NCBI RefSeq assembly: GCF_030253575.1
Contig: NC_080567.1
Coordinates: forward strand, 30,640,501 to 30,704,500
Length of the DNA: 64,000 nt
Direction of reading: 5' to 3'
From: Rhododendron vialii
Taxonomy: Eukaryota; Streptophyta; Magnoliopsida; Ericales; Ericaceae
Below, piece after piece: positions 1 to 11,972 of the stretch. Every line of letters begins with the position of its first letter. Position 1 is the stretch's first letter. A program made the translations under genes and the position numbers. The notes beneath the pieces were generated by a model, which was not told the DNA's origin, ran no database searches, and saw only the letters and a program-made list of their open reading frames with translations.

Positions 1-1243
1 AATTCAAATACTTTTTCCATAGTTTCTCCAAAATCTCAGTACTTTTGCCTTGCCCCTTTGTTTGCGAAATTCCTGCATCTGCTACTGCTTCTAATCAGTG
101 TCCTAATTAACACTTTAAACATAAAACCTGGAACCATATTTCAATGATTTCATCTGAGTATACCTTTTTTGGTTAAATTCCATGTCGATCGGTTTGAGAA
201 CTGGTATACCTACGAAGGTTTGGAGGACATTTTCTTTTCAATATCACTCTTATTGCTGTCACATGGTTGTTCTTCACAGTCCTTTCGCCAGAATACTAAA
301 AAATAAAGTAGCTGGCATTCTCTTTTGTTCCATTGGATGCTAAATAACAACTTATACATGGATGAGAACCATACTTTATTTTATCAGTGTACTCAATTAA
401 GTGATCACATTCCAGTTGCATATTTGCCATTAACTTACATTGGTAATGGGGACTCATTAAACTGGAATAACCATAACAGTTCTTTCTTTTTAACAAGAGG
501 CAGTTTCATTTCAAAAGCCCGAAGGCATTACAAAGATTTCATCACAAGATGCAGGAATAAACCAAAACTACCAAAATCTAGACTACAAGCATATGCAAAG
601 CTCAATGACACATTCTACGAAAGCAGACCAACAAGGTCGGGGATATATAGAGCCAGTCAAAGATTTGGTAATAGAGAATCACATAAGGAACCCAGCTCAG
701 GCACAGATGAAATCTAAACTTCGTTAACCAAACAAAATCATTCCACAACGGGAGGGGAAGGAGAAATTCAAGTGACTCCAAAATAAAAATTAGCCGTTAG
801 AGACCGATTCCAAAGTCGCCGAAGTTGAACCTCATTGCTGGAGAGAATGGTAGGCGTTGGATCCCCCTCCCCCAACGAGCTTAGATCTGGAGAAAGCTAG
901 AGAGTTTTATGGGATACAGATAATGAGAGGTAGTTTTGTTTGCTTTTTACCATAACAATTTTTAATCGCATATTTGTCAGAAACCTAAATTCGACTAGCT
1001 TACTACATGTGTAACACAGACACTTCACCGGAAACGTACAGTGTTGGACACGGAGACGCTCTCGACACTTTTCTGACGGTTAATCTCAAACCAGCACCAA
1101 TATTTTCTAGGTCCTGAGATGGAAATTCCTAAACATTCCCTTACATATAACTACTAGCTCTGTTCTAGCACTAAAAGGTGATCCATTGAACTGATTTACT
1201 ATGAGAGCATTATTTCATTTCCAACTATTTCCAATCTCCTTAG
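1..1243. other. Presumed last intron of PIP5K gene
   Basis: No supported coding exon lies here. Because the exon at 1244 opens with a clean acceptor (tccttag) and codes only the C-terminus of a kinase, this stretch is most simply the gene's last intron, with earlier exons left of the window. Read on the minus strand, bases 1-97 stay open after an AG and could be an exon of another gene cut by the window edge, but I do not recognise it. An open frame at 325-717 has no recognisable domain. Confidence 0.45.
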
Positions 1244-1541
1244 GTTGCGAGTGCAATTAGGAGTGAACATGCCAGCACAAGCAAATCGCAAGCTTCTGCA
1301 GGAAGAGACCGATTCAGTGGAGGTGGAACTCTTTGAGGTTTACGATGTTGTTATTTATCTGGGCATAATAGATATATTGCAGAACTACAACATGAAGAAG
1401 AAAATAGAGCACGCGTACAAATCGCTGCAACATGATCCTACGTCGATCTCTTCTGTCGATCCCAAGACGTATTCCAAGCGTTTCATTGGTTTTCTGGATA
1501 AAGTGGTTTTCCCTGATCGGAATAATCCTGAAGGTGGGTAA
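1244..1541 (+). CDS. Phosphatidylinositol-4-phosphate 5-kinase, C-terminal exon (partial)
   Basis: This terminal exon encodes the last ~98 residues of a plant type I/II PIP5K, the enzyme that makes PI(4,5)P2 at the plasma membrane. Diagnostic stretches are LGVNMPA near the start, then FEVYDVVIYLGIIDILQNY, KKKIEHAYKSLQ and DPTSISSVDPKTYSKRF, in the order and spacing of the PIP5K catalytic C-terminus, with a natural stop TAA at 1539. The acceptor is tccttag before 1244 and the first base completes a split codon. An AATAAA signal at about 1754 fits a 3' UTR. The kinase core and MORN repeats are not in the window, so a broken copy cannot be excluded. The visible part has no lesion, and truncation by the window edge is the simplest reading. 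Confidence 0.85.
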
Positions 1542-2819
1542 ATTGTTTTTTGTTTTCACAAGTATCATGGTCGTAGAGCTGTGGTCTTCTGTATAATTAA
1601 GCATGCTTGAACCGCGTGTAATTTTTTTTACCACACACCATAAAGCAATGTTATCGCATTGTATATATATGCCTTCTGATGAGTTTGTACAGCAAAATTG
1701 GCACATAGAGGGTTACATGTATCCAATTCTTTCGTTTACCGTTCATACAAGGAAATAAAGCCGCAATTATTTGGTGATTGTAGATTCGTTCTTATTCCAT
1801 ACTTGTGCTGCTGCTTTTTGCCTCTTAGTTACTCACCATTTGCAGCCTAAATGGCTGTTTAGCAGCCCTGTCTTAACCTATCTGGGTCTGACAATTACAA
1901 GATAATGGGCTGTGGATGCATCCACCATTTGGGAATTAAATTGGATTATTGTCACTGTTTTTTTTTCCTATGTTGATCTGCTAGCTAGCCCCACTCTAGT
2001 TTTTCTTGAAAAAGAAGTTCCCATTGAACAGATATGACAGGTATGTTGGGCACTTCAAAGTAAATGAATCAAGGATCCCGTTCAAGGATTTATGGGCTCG
2101 GCTCACCCCAGTGATTCAAACCGTTCACTTTTTGAAACTCTAATGACGCCAAAAATTATGCATCAGACATTAATTGATTTGTTTTCGGAATACATTGATG
2201 TCAAGAAAAAATTTAGTTCTGCTTCGGTGTTCTACTCTTTATTTAATTTTTACAAGTTTATGTCCCATGCTTGTGACATTTAACATTGCACCGCCCCTTA
2301 GATGTTTGAATCCATGATTGCCCCCCTCCCCCCCCAAAATCCATGACTTCATCCATGATTGCACCACCCCTTAGAGATAGCAGCATTCAGCAGTGCTTAA
2401 TCTCACCGTCTGTCTTGGCAATCAATGGTTCGGATTTTTTAAAAAAACTTCTTTGACTATCCAAAAGATTTTTGGACGGTAAAATTGAGGGCTGAAGCTA
2501 GCAACAGCCCTCCCCCCACCCCGGGTCCGACTTCGTGAACCAAATAACACAACACTTGTACGGTTTTATTGACCCAGTACGGTAGGTGTATGTTTCAGCT
2601 TATATGTGCTCAAACCTGACAACAACTGTTTTTGAAACAATTATGGACTGAATGGACCATAAATTTTGTAGATGATAGGAATCTAGGAGTTGTTGGTATT
2701 TGATCAGTTAGGTTATTAAGAGCTACGGCGCATGAACTTGGAAACAGTTAGTTGCATGTTACACGGGACAAGAAGACGCCATTACTGGCCCAGTATGCCT
2801 GCAGTTTCATGCGCTTACT
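1542..2819. other. Intergenic; 3' UTR of PIP5K then no gene seen
   Basis: The first ~220 bases are probably PIP5K 3' UTR ending near an AATAAA. Beyond that I see no gene. A short foldback-type sequence around 2390-2500 resembles one at 4170-4320 (shared ctcaccgtc and gacgg motifs) and is probably a degraded MITE. Confidence 0.4.
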
Positions 2820-3126
2820 CAAGGGTTTGAATCTAGTATGGTACTGGCCGGTAGGTTTGGGTATTGAATATTGACAAAATTTGATACCCTACACCTTTAA
2901 TTTCGTTTCGAGTCGATTATTGGTCAATATGGGTCAATACCGCTAGATTGTGCCGGTCAATATTGGACTAATTTTTAATTTATTTTTATTTTTAAGAAAT
3001 GTATATGTTGTACAAAATTCATTGATGTTGGAAAATAACAATAAATTCAAAACGGTATCCGGTATCTCACTGTACTGTACCCGTCGAAAAACCGATACTT
3101 TATCCAATACGGTATTCAAAATCTTG
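2820..3126. mobile_element. Degenerate hAT-like element (same family as 42898-43643)
   Basis: Left end CAAGGGTTTGAATC and right end GTATTCAAAATCTTG form imperfect terminal inverted repeats. The right 90 bases closely match the right end of the element at 42898-43643 (shared CGGTATCTCAC and CGGTATTCAAAATCTTG). No convincing 8-bp target duplication is left. Confidence 0.45.
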
Positions 3127-3365
3127 CTTAAAGGTTTTTTTTTTTATAATTAATGATTAAAAGTTTTTTCTTTAGAAAAGGTAATAAAATGTCTTCAAAG
3201 ATTGCATGGAAGTTTTTTTAGCAGCTTTTGCTTACTATTTACGACCCAAAACGGGTAAAAAGAAGTTGACAAAAATGTACTTGACTTTTCTAAAGCCAAG
3301 TCTATTCTCATAACGTGCACCAAATAGCTAGGGTTATGCTGATCAACTCTTCTTCCCCAATATTA

Positions 3366-3454
3366 GGCACCGTTCCGTTAAAAGAAATAAATGACATGTT
3401 TCGTAAAACAAAAAATAAGTACTTAAAAAATAAGAATTTTAGCGAAACGGAATC
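3366..3454. mobile_element. Small MITE-like inverted repeat
   Basis: About 89 bp with ends GGCACCGTTCCGTTAAAAG and the complement of CTAAAAGCGAAACGGAATC style sequence. The ends pair imperfectly over ~18 bp. The flanks are TTA and TAA, which do not make a clean duplication. Confidence 0.35.
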
Positions 3455-3522
3455 TAATTAGACAATTTCTAGTGTTTTGTAAAAGATCGGTCTGTTACAT
3501 TCACATATGCAAGCTATCTACG

Positions 3523-3828
3523 GTGTGCACCCTCTTGACTTTCATTGAACTCATAACGTTTTGCATTATAATTCATAATACTTCTATAACCTTTGCATAG
3601 AAATTCATTAACATTTGTCAGAATGATTCATAATATTTTCTTAAAGATCCATAATATGAAGACAAAACAATTAATGCAAAAAATGTTAGTATGAATTTGA
3701 GCTTGATGTTAATATGTAGAAAACGTTACAATTTTGACACAAAAGTTAGGAATTCAGAATCAATATTTGAAGTTTTATACATGTTAATGAATTCAAAGTG
3801 ATTTACGAGGGTGATACCACACACACCT
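3523..3828. mobile_element. Foldback MITE
   Basis: Ends GTGTGCACCCTC and GAGGGTGATACCACAC pair as imperfect inverted repeats. The interior is AT-rich and itself loosely palindromic (repeated attcat/atgaat motifs). Confidence 0.4.
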
Positions 3829-4413
3829 AAATAAGGATGCGTATTTTAAATTTACCCAGAAGATTGTTACAATTTGATAATTATAGATCTAGTTTTGCAT
3901 GCACACGATGACACTAGTTAAATTTAGAGCATTTCCAAGAAAGATAGCAAAATTAAAATCAAGCTATATTTGAAAAGTTATGTAAGCAAAATATTATCTA
4001 AAGAATCTCAATAATCATTTATCTGTGCATAATAAATCTAAATGCAAGTTCCAATTACCAAATAAGGTATTTACTCTAAACATTGTCCAGTTTTTTCCCC
4101 AAAATTAGAAGTTTTATGCTAGCTCAGTCACGAAAATTACAACCAAACTACTCTCACCGCTCATCATTCACCGCTCAATATCTCACCGTCCGTCTTATCG
4201 ATTAATGGTCTGATTTAAAAAACCTCTTCCTAACTCTTTCCTGAAAGAGTTTTTTAAAACCCGAGCCGTCCAAAACAATTTTGAACGGTGAGATACGAAC
4301 GGTGGGGGAGCAGTGAATATTGAACAGTGGGTGTAGTATTTTTTCATAAATTATACAACAGTGAACGTTATGGGCCTGTGATCCATATATATGTTTATGC
4401 ATGCATTTTTCAA

Positions 4414-4432
4414 GCCACTGGAACGGGTAAAA

Positions 4433-4484
<52 letters not shown>

Positions 4485-4560
4485 GCCCCTGGAATGGGTA
4501 AAATCTCTCTCTAGCCACTGGAATGGGTAAAATATATCTCTCTCTCTCTCTCTCTCTCTC
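4414..4560. repeat. Compound (CT)n microsatellite with duplicated flank
   Basis: A (CT)24 tract at 4435-4483 and another near 4537-4560 are separated by copies of a short unit, agcc[ac]ctggaa[ct]gggtaaaat, present three times. The unit ends each time in a CT run, suggesting slippage copied unit and tract together. Confidence 0.8.
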
Positions 4561-4939
4561 GGATGATATCTATGCAGGGGAAGGAATCTTTCTCCGTATG
4601 AAAGTCATCCAAGAGCTTTAAATGCTTTTAGAAAACAGTAAGGGCCGGAGCATTGAATTCATCGGTTACATAATTCCGCAGAAAAACGCAAAAAAACCAA
4701 ACTAATGGGTTCAGTGCCAGAATTTAAGGTGAAAAATGGATATTAATGATAAATGACAGTCCAGTAAACAGATGAACCATTAAAGTTCGATTACAACTGA
4801 TTTTAAATGTTCATCGTGTTTTTTTTTTTTTTGTTTACTCAAACAGGACATTTGTACCAATATTTACACTGTAAAACTTCTAATGGGTGCAATGAATGCA
4901 TGACTTTCACCTTGAATACAGTAGATCAGTGCTCAACAG

Positions 4940-4942
<3 letters not shown>

Positions 4943-5002
<60 letters not shown>
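4943..5002. repeat. (GA)n microsatellite
   Basis: About 60 bp of uninterrupted GA. Further GA/CT tracts lie at ~5486-5514, 6890-6930, 7021-7040, 44124-44145, 53658-53699 and 57068-57090. The open frame across 4807-5121 is an artefact of this tract. Confidence 0.9.
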
Positions 5003-5003
<1 letters not shown>

Positions 5004-5483
5004 ATTTAACACCACGGTGAAGAAAACTGAGGCCTATCTACTAGGGTTTGCCTTGGATTCAGAATTCTCACTTTGGAGTGAAAGCATATACTCCATGTCC
5101 TATCTAAGGAAAACTTGCTAAAAGGTCAGCGTCCCGCGCGGAACAATGTTCTTATTTTTCTTTTTACGAGAAAGATTATTCTCTCCTAATACATATCTTT
5201 AATTCAAAAAGTAAGTACTTCTCTTAGTGGAACGTGCCTAAATATCCCCAATCATTTCTGAAAACTCAAAAGCTAAAGAAAATCAAGCTATAATTACAGG
5301 TTCAATTAAAGGATATATCCTATTGACAGCCCAGTAGCTAAAGGAAATGAAAAAAAAAAAAACCCCCACACATTGCAATACATTCTCTTATCTTTTCAAT
5401 ACATTTTCACTTTTTTACTAGTATGCACTTTTTTCACACATCACAACTCAATCTTAAAAACAGCTGTGAACCTCAAGAACAGT

Positions 5484-5517
<34 letters not shown>

Positions 5518-6886
5518 TGCACCTAGAAGAGGGAATCAGTAGTTAATTAAAGACGAGGAGGGTGAATGAAGAGAATAATTAAGGCTAGAATAAGTAGGGA
5601 TGTTGTTGTGACAAAACCCAAATAATTGATAGATTATTACTGAACACAAAACACAGAGTTTGAAAAAGTTCATTGGGTTTCACATGCAGTAAACCCTTCC
5701 ATCATCTTCTGTGCCGCCTTAACTGATTATTATACACTCGACTCCTAAAAGCAGTAAAAAAATACCCAAGGGAAACTTTTGAGAAATCTAGCCCAAGTGT
5801 GTCATATCATAGTAAAAAAACAACTTTTCCATGGGTGCAAATAATAGCTGGGGGAATACTTGACTTTTTTTTAAATAACAGGATGTTCGGAACCAGTTTG
5901 AGTACTGAATGTGAGAGAGTGTGCATGTGAAGCATCATACAAAGACAAGAATAATTTATGTATGGACTCCTGTAAATCACCAATCTACGATTCAAAGGTG
6001 GGTAATTGGCGAACCACAATGCATAATGTACGAATTATTTTGTGCTCTTTTTTTTTGTGTGTGGCGAGGAACTTGCACCCGTGCCATGATCATTTTAGAT
6101 CTATCTTTGCAGATCAGTGAACCTAGAACTATATATCCACGGTTTAATAGATAAAAAATGACATTGATGGGACATCAGTAGCAAACACTCAACGCATTTC
6201 TTTTTTGGGTAAGTTATATTTTATCGAACACACGTACACGCGCATTCTTTTTGGGGTAAATTATATTTTATCGAACACACGTACACGTACAAATATCACC
6301 GGGACAAAAAGGAGCAAAAATGCAACCGAGCATATTCTAAAAATCACTTATCAATATTTTTTTGTCCGACCAAAATTTTATTGTTGGAATGAACGACATT
6401 CTCGAGGAGGATTTCAATCATAGATTTCACTCTGGGAAAAGCCCAACTCGGCTTTGATCTGTTCCGGAATTTTTTTCTTTTTTATCGGCAAAAGAGATTT
6501 TTTATTAATCATTGAGACGAGTTACAACGATTAAACGGAGCCAAAGAGCGGTGGCTTCACAACGAGAAAAAACCGGCAACCATAGTTAGTCCCAGTCCTC
6601 GATATTCATAAGCCTCGAAGGATCCGGGGTGGGGGGAGGGGGGAAACCAACAAAAACGTGTGGAAGGAGACAACAAGAGAGGGGGAAAAAGCAAGAATCC
6701 AAATGTCAACCTGGAAAACTTGTGGTAACTTTTTCATAAGTCAATGGCATCAAGTCAAAATCATCTCTTATCTTGGGTACCCTTTGCTAGAAAGTGGTTG
6801 GCAAAGATACCATTTAAATCAACTACAAATGTACTTTCTGCAAAACAATATACATACACACAGACGTACATAACTCCATATACAAT

Positions 6887-6933
<47 letters not shown>

Positions 6934-7080
6934 ATTACCATCAACCATGTCCAATGGGTTGAGTTCCTGAAGACTTTGAGAGAGAAAAGGAGGGGTTGGT
7001 TAGGAAAAGAAATCATCTCTCTTTTCTCTCTCTCTCTCATAAGAAGGGAAAAAGGGATCAAAGTGAAAGAGGCAATTATA
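5003..7080. other. Intergenic, no protein gene seen
   Basis: AT-rich DNA with GA microsatellites and the 6193-6287 tandem duplication. Short open frames here carry no recognisable domain. The right edge is presumably downstream sequence of the MIR166 transcript. Confidence 0.5.
6193..6287. repeat. Tandem duplication, ~47-bp unit, two copies
   Basis: Two adjacent copies (6193-6240 and 6241-6287) share cgcatt, ctttttt, ttatattttatcgaac and acacgtacacg, with four or five differences. Confidence 0.75.
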
Positions 7081-7082
7081 TG

Positions 7083-7187
7083 GGGTTTGAGAGGAATGAA
7101 GCCTGGTCCGATTCCTTCACTGTTGAAGATACAATTTGATCTTCTCTTGTGAGTGCATCGAGCCAGCCAACATCCCCCACAAACCGC
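7083..7187 (-). ncRNA. MIR166: MIR166 precursor
   Basis: On the minus strand, bases 7111-7091 read TCGGACCAGGCTTCATTC followed by CTC. This is the conserved plant miR166 with the known final-CTC variant. The opposite arm at 7177-7157 reads GGGGATGTTGGCTGGCTCGA, the usual miR166* pattern, and pairs with the mature arm with a few mismatches across a 45-nt loop. The lower stem continues (GGTTTG with CAAACC). miR166 guides cleavage of class III HD-ZIP mRNAs (REV, PHB, PHV type) and so controls leaf polarity, meristem and vascular patterning. Upstream on the same strand a TATA-like CTATAAAG near 7380 could set a start about 190 bases before the hairpin, with GA-rich leader sequence as in other pri-miRNAs. 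The mature arm and star are seen directly; expression is inferred. Confidence 0.9.
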
Positions 7188-7371
7188 TTAATATTCCACC
7201 CCAATACCACTTCTTTGTCTCTCTATAACCCCCCACAAACCCTAAATCTCTACCAGAGAGAGAGAGAGAGAATGAAAGTTATCTTCTCCCTCGGAAACCC
7301 TAGCCCACCATACTCACAAGAGAGAGAGGGGGGGGGGGGGGGGGCATGAAACCAACCCTAGGCTGCGTATG

Positions 7372-7381
7372 CTTTATAGAG
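7372..7381 (-). promoter_or_regulatory. Candidate TATA box for MIR166
   Basis: The minus strand reads TCTCTATAAAGC here, about 195 bases upstream of the miR166* arm. The spacing is reasonable for a plant pri-miRNA promoter. Function is inferred. Confidence 0.4.
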
Positions 7382-7499
7382 AGGGGAGAGAGGAAGTGGG
7401 CAGAATTTGTTTTAGGCCCACCTAACACCTATAGGGCGTGTTCCCACGCTTCTACAAAACAGAAGGATGGATTTTTTCTTTTCTTTTATTTTTTACACA

Positions 7500-7745
7500 C
7501 GATAGAATGTTAGATTACGGTGAGAGTCAACCTCCTTTTCATAAGAATCGAACCTTAGACCTCACGTTCAAAAAGATACAACCATTGAGACAAAACCCAA
7601 GGTTATATATCCTTCCATTGAGAAACGTAAATTGAAGGCCTCAATAGTTATTGGTAAGGAGAATCAAACCTGAAATCTTAAAATTGAACAAACTATTAAG
7701 TCCGTGACGAATACCACTTGGCCAACCTCTTGAGGTTGAGGATGC
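7500..7745 (-). mobile_element. tRNA-derived SINE remnants (two or more)
   Basis: Read on the minus strand, 7735-7650 has a tRNA-like A box (TTGGCCAAGTGGT) and B box (AGGTTTGATTC). A second unit at about 7595-7520 has a B box (AAGGTTCGATTC). This pattern and spacing are typical of pol III SINEs. A third, weaker relic may lie at 7800-7940. Confidence 0.5.
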
Positions 7746-8589
7746 TGATTTGTGTTTTTTTTTTTTTTTACAACCGCATATCCGGGTCAGCTTGCGCACA
7801 TCTTGACTTATTCTGCAGTTCTAAAAGTAACGACTGAGTATAACCCCCAGTGACTTCAAGGTTTGAAATGTTTGACCTCTGTAGAAATAGAACATATAAC
7901 CTCATGGAGGAGCACTTATTGTTTTTTCACAACCACTTGACTAAATCCTTAGGATTGCTAATTTGTGTAATTAAGGTGATGTTCAGCAAAATTGCAAATT
8001 TTTTTGTGGTTTCAAAAAAATATATGAAGTATAAAAAAGAAAGGAAAGGATCCATGCCATTCAAAATGAGATTAGGCCGTCATGTTGAGGGACCCTCTTT
8101 ATGATCGGAGCCGTTTATTTGTGTTGATAAAATTGGTTAGGATTAGCGTTGCAATTATTTTTTATTAACATTACTGTAATTCATAAACATACAAGGTATA
8201 TTCCAATCAACATGAGTTTTGGCGTAACGGATTTTCTTGAGGGGTTCTAAAAATTGAACGATTCAAAACATCAAAAGAGTTTTGTAGTATTAGTTTTGTT
8301 TTAGTAATAGTTTTTGAAACTTTTCAAAAATTCTAACAAAATGATAATGTAGTTGTACTTAATTAATTTTTTTGATGGAAGAGCAAGAACTTCATTAAAT
8401 ATAGCCGTACTTGTTTTCAAAATTCAAAACGAAAAGATTGAGGTTAAAAAACTTGCATGGAAAAGTTTCAATTGAAACAATAATTAAGAACTTATAAATT
8501 AAGCCCCTGGAAGCAAATTACCAAACATACAGAGCAGGCCATTGGTTTCTAAACATTATTAAGGACCTATTTCAGTTCATGACAATAGC

Positions 8590-8812
8590 GATTCGGACCC
8601 GGGATGCTGCAGAGCAGTTCCGTGCCGAGCGAATGCAGTGCGGCCGATCTGGCCGTTCATCTCAGCACTGATGGCTCGGACCGAATCTGATTGAGCACAA
8701 ACAAATCACATACAAATTTAAACTATTCATTACTCGGTTAAGATCCAAACAGTCGATTGCCGAGATGATCGACCGCTCTGCACCGCTCTCTAGGGAGATC
8801 CCATTGCGATTC
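8590..8812. mobile_element. Foldback element (family shared with 40711-40880)
   Basis: GC-rich arms containing GTGCCGAGCG, TTCATCTCAGCACTGATGG and the partly complementary GATTGCCGAGATGATCGACC and TCTGCACCGCTC fold on each other. The same motif order occurs at 40711-40880, so this is a dispersed repeat. Near-identical GCGATTC flanks both sides. Confidence 0.5.
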
Positions 8813-9336
8813 AAAGGCTCTACGAGTGTAGTCGTAGGTCAAAGAGGCTAGCTAGGAGTCCCTATAAAGTAAAAGTACCAACATTAATGGTTAAAACTTA
8901 CCACTTATTTGACTAAACAAAAAATTAAAATTAAAATTAAGAATGATTAAAGAATGATCTGTGCTTCATTTCAAAGAGAATTTCACTTCATATGCTTTCA
9001 AGAGATACAAAACAAAGTCTTACCATGCGTTGTTGTGGGGAAAATTTAAAATTAAGCAAAATAATACTAATAATAGAATTCATTGAGTGGTGCACAACAC
9101 CCGTTAAAATTAATTAATAGAAATTGCAGGTCAACCCAACCACCCCATGCAGCCTGCCTGCCACCTGAAAACACCAGCTAGCTGCTTGCCTGGACAGTCC
9201 AAACACTGCACTTACAACCAGCAAAACAACAAACAAATTTCCCAACTGCCTTCACCTAGCTAGGGCTCTGGGCAGTGTAGGGAGTACTTGATTTGGAATT
9301 TAATTAAACTTGACAAAAACAAGATAGAATAAATTA

Positions 9337-9568
9337 CTGGAGTACTACTTACACATCACTTAGGGGTTGTCCCAGTGGTAAAAGCGAATGACTGACTTGG
9401 GGAGTACTCTCCTTGGTCAGGAATTCGATTTCCCACCGGGTGAGTATCCTAATAGTAAGTAGGGGGCCGTGACTTGTGTGGCCGCCCTAGTTCCTTCCAA
9501 GGTTTGAATTGCACAGTCAGGTCCAATTATAATTCGGCTATAGGATTATTCCTCAATTATTAAAAAAA
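9337..9568 (+). mobile_element. SINE retroposon
   Basis: An A box (TTGTCCCAGTGGTAAAAGC) and B box (GGTCAGGAATTCGATTTCCC) sit ~35 bases apart, followed by a short body and an A-rich 3' end. The 11-base direct repeat AGAATAAATTA occurs at 9326-9336 and 9569-9579 and is probably the target duplication, though it leaves ~25 extra bases 5' of the A-box start. Confidence 0.65.
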
Positions 9569-9599
9569 AGAATAAATTAAAACTTTTATTGTAGTCATT

Positions 9600-9960
9600 T
9601 TAATCTGTAGCATGTTATGATCAAGGTGACATAGCAGCCAAGGGCCGGGCAGGACTTCACGGTTTGGTTCCCACCTAATGTCTTAGGTTCGAAAACTCGT
9701 TGGTGGTGTTAACTCCTCGTAGCATGTTATAGAATTAATTAATTAATTACTTGTATTGTAATTGAAATCTATATATATCATGTTATGATCAAGGTGACAA
9801 TATAGTAGCCAGGGGCCGGCCGGGACTTCGGGGTTGACTCCCACCCCTAATGTCTCAGATTTGAAACTTCGTTGATGCTATTAACTCCTTTGGGACGATT
9901 GCCCGAACGTACAGCTAATTTTATCAACGGAAAAAAGTTATCAAGGTGACTAAAAATAAC
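9600..9960. repeat. Two diverged SINE-like units in tandem
   Basis: A ~120-base unit beginning catgttatgatcaaggtgac and containing agcca[ag]gggccgg and taatgtct[ct]ag occurs at ~9610-9735 and ~9779-9890. The string atcaaggtgac occurs three times (near 9619, 9789 and 9940). It may be a target duplication reused by a second insertion. Confidence 0.55.
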
Positions 9961-11744
9961 GTAACTTGGTTTGATAATCATCGCAATGACAGAGAATAAT
10001 AAAGAAAAAAGATATTCCTGGCCTGCAGTCCTAAAATTTTAGTCCATTACGAAAGTCGTTCTATTTTTTCTCGATGAAAATTTAAAATATTTAACGAAAC
10101 ACTAATTAATTGCGATCACTTTACTGTAAAATCAAAATCAATACTTATATCCGATCAAACAAAGAGGCGTACGAGCGGGTATTAACTCCAACTAACATGC
10201 CAACCACGAGACCACACTAACAACGAAAGGTCTATCACCTCATGCATTTGAAGAGGGTGCCAACCCTACTAGCTAGCTAGTTCTTCATGTCATTGGAGAT
10301 AGGGGTGACTGCGAGGCATATCCTAGGTTTCTTGTTCCCTTGGTGTGTGCAAGAAAATGATCAAAGGAGTTTGTTTCTAACAGTGCCACTTAACAGCACA
10401 AATTTGAGTGCAAAACTTAACTCATGTGTCCAGACCGGCCAGTTTACGCGCTCGATTAATTCAGGAGGCTCAATTTCACCGGCTACTAGTGGAGAAGCCC
10501 AGTTAAAGCTGGAGCACAAACAAAACTCCATATATCCTTCACGGGGAGTATATTCCCTAACGGCGAATTATGAAACCGCCGGCCTGATGAAAGATGAAAT
10601 TTGTTGAACTAATTCTGTAGATGTGCAAGCTCCTTTAAGATGTTCAAGTTAAATTTCAAAATACATGGTTTCAACTTCAACCAACTGCGGATCCATGAAA
10701 CTCCTTAATTATCAATCAAGCTGCATTACGTAGTACTATAACAATAAAAAATAAAAAAAATTTGCTACATATTATTCTAGTAAACGCCCAACAAAAGAGG
10801 GACAAAAACTAACGGGAAAAAGCATAACTACCATTTTCGTACAAGAAAAATTGCCGCTAATATTTCTTCTCGATAACTCTCAAGTGCTCAGACCAGCTTA
10901 AGTACACTTTGATTAATTTTGGAGGACCAATCCTCCCGTCTACCTGACTAACGGCGGCCCCGATGCAATAATTTCAGTCTAAATAATATTTTGGACCTTT
11001 TGAAAATAGTTTTACTTTCGCCCTCTTCTTTTTGCGAATAAATTCTATCCACCGTCGGTATTAAACCCTACTTTGTCACCTCCGCCTATTATGGACCCCA
11101 CCAAATGCCTATTGTTGTGATCTGAACCGTTCATATTTTAAGACCCGCGATATAGTATTGCCATGCAAAAAATCAACATGGTCGGAAGTCGATAAATATT
11201 TCAAAATTAGAATTTTGATTTATATAATGGACGATCTAATTTCTGTTAATAATAATAAAGATACACTATCCATTTTACAAAGAAAAATTTAATTTTTAAT
11301 ACTCCTATCGATGTTCGATCAAGTTTATTTTTGGAATGAAGTCTCCAAGATGAACGGTTCAGATGAACAATAAACATACGGTAGGATCGAGAAATGTGAT
11401 GGTAGAAAAGTGGAATTTTCCGCCGCTTATGAAAACAATTTATAATCACCCTTTTTCCCGTGATTAAAGAAAATTGCTAACAATGGCAAATGTGAGTTAT
11501 TAGGCCGGTTTACCGGTAAAACAGTAGTAGTAGTTGTCAGCGTGTGCGGAGGAACCGGGAAAACCAAAAAAAACAACCCGAAAAACGAGGGGAAAACCCC
11601 GAATTAATCGCCGACGTCGACACTACAGTCCCTGTCCTTTCGTTATTACTACTACTTCACCCACGCGCTCCCCTCATCGAGGTATAGATCGCGGAAAAAT
11701 GACCTTTTTAACCCCAAGGCAAATAGCACATACTGCTAGCAGAC
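9961..11744. other. Intergenic, no recognised gene
   Basis: An open frame at 10287-10607 codes 106 residues without a domain I recognise and without splice signals that extend it. The 11030-11430 stretch is loosely related to the palindromic element seen at 29867-31310 and 55195-55610 (ctatccacc, gaccccacc, gatgaacggttcagat). Confidence 0.4.
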
Positions 11745-11972
11745 TCACTCCGTCCCAATTTGTTTGTCTAATTTTGACAAACGTGTCTTTTAAAAAATTT
11801 TCTATATCTCACAATCCATAATATTTTATACAATTATAGGCCTAATCGAGATTTATTAAACAAGATCCATATTGCATATACAAAACATTATATATATAAC
11901 GAACATATAAACAATTTTTTTGTAAAATGTCCCAAATAGTGAAAAAGAACAAACAAATCGGGACGGAGAAAG
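11745..11972. mobile_element. Stowaway-type MITE (eroded)
   Basis: Ends CACTCCGTCCCAATTTGTTTG and CAAACAAATCGGGACGGAG form inverted repeats of the Stowaway consensus (CTCCCTCCGTCCC). TA is kept at the right end; the left end is eroded. Confidence 0.7.

Noticed and set aside
325-717. 130-aa plus-strand open frame
   Set aside because: No recognised domain and no splice context. It lies in the presumed last intron of the PIP5K gene.
4807-5121. 104-aa frame with an (RE)n stretch
   Set aside because: Created by the GA microsatellite; no other protein-like sequence.
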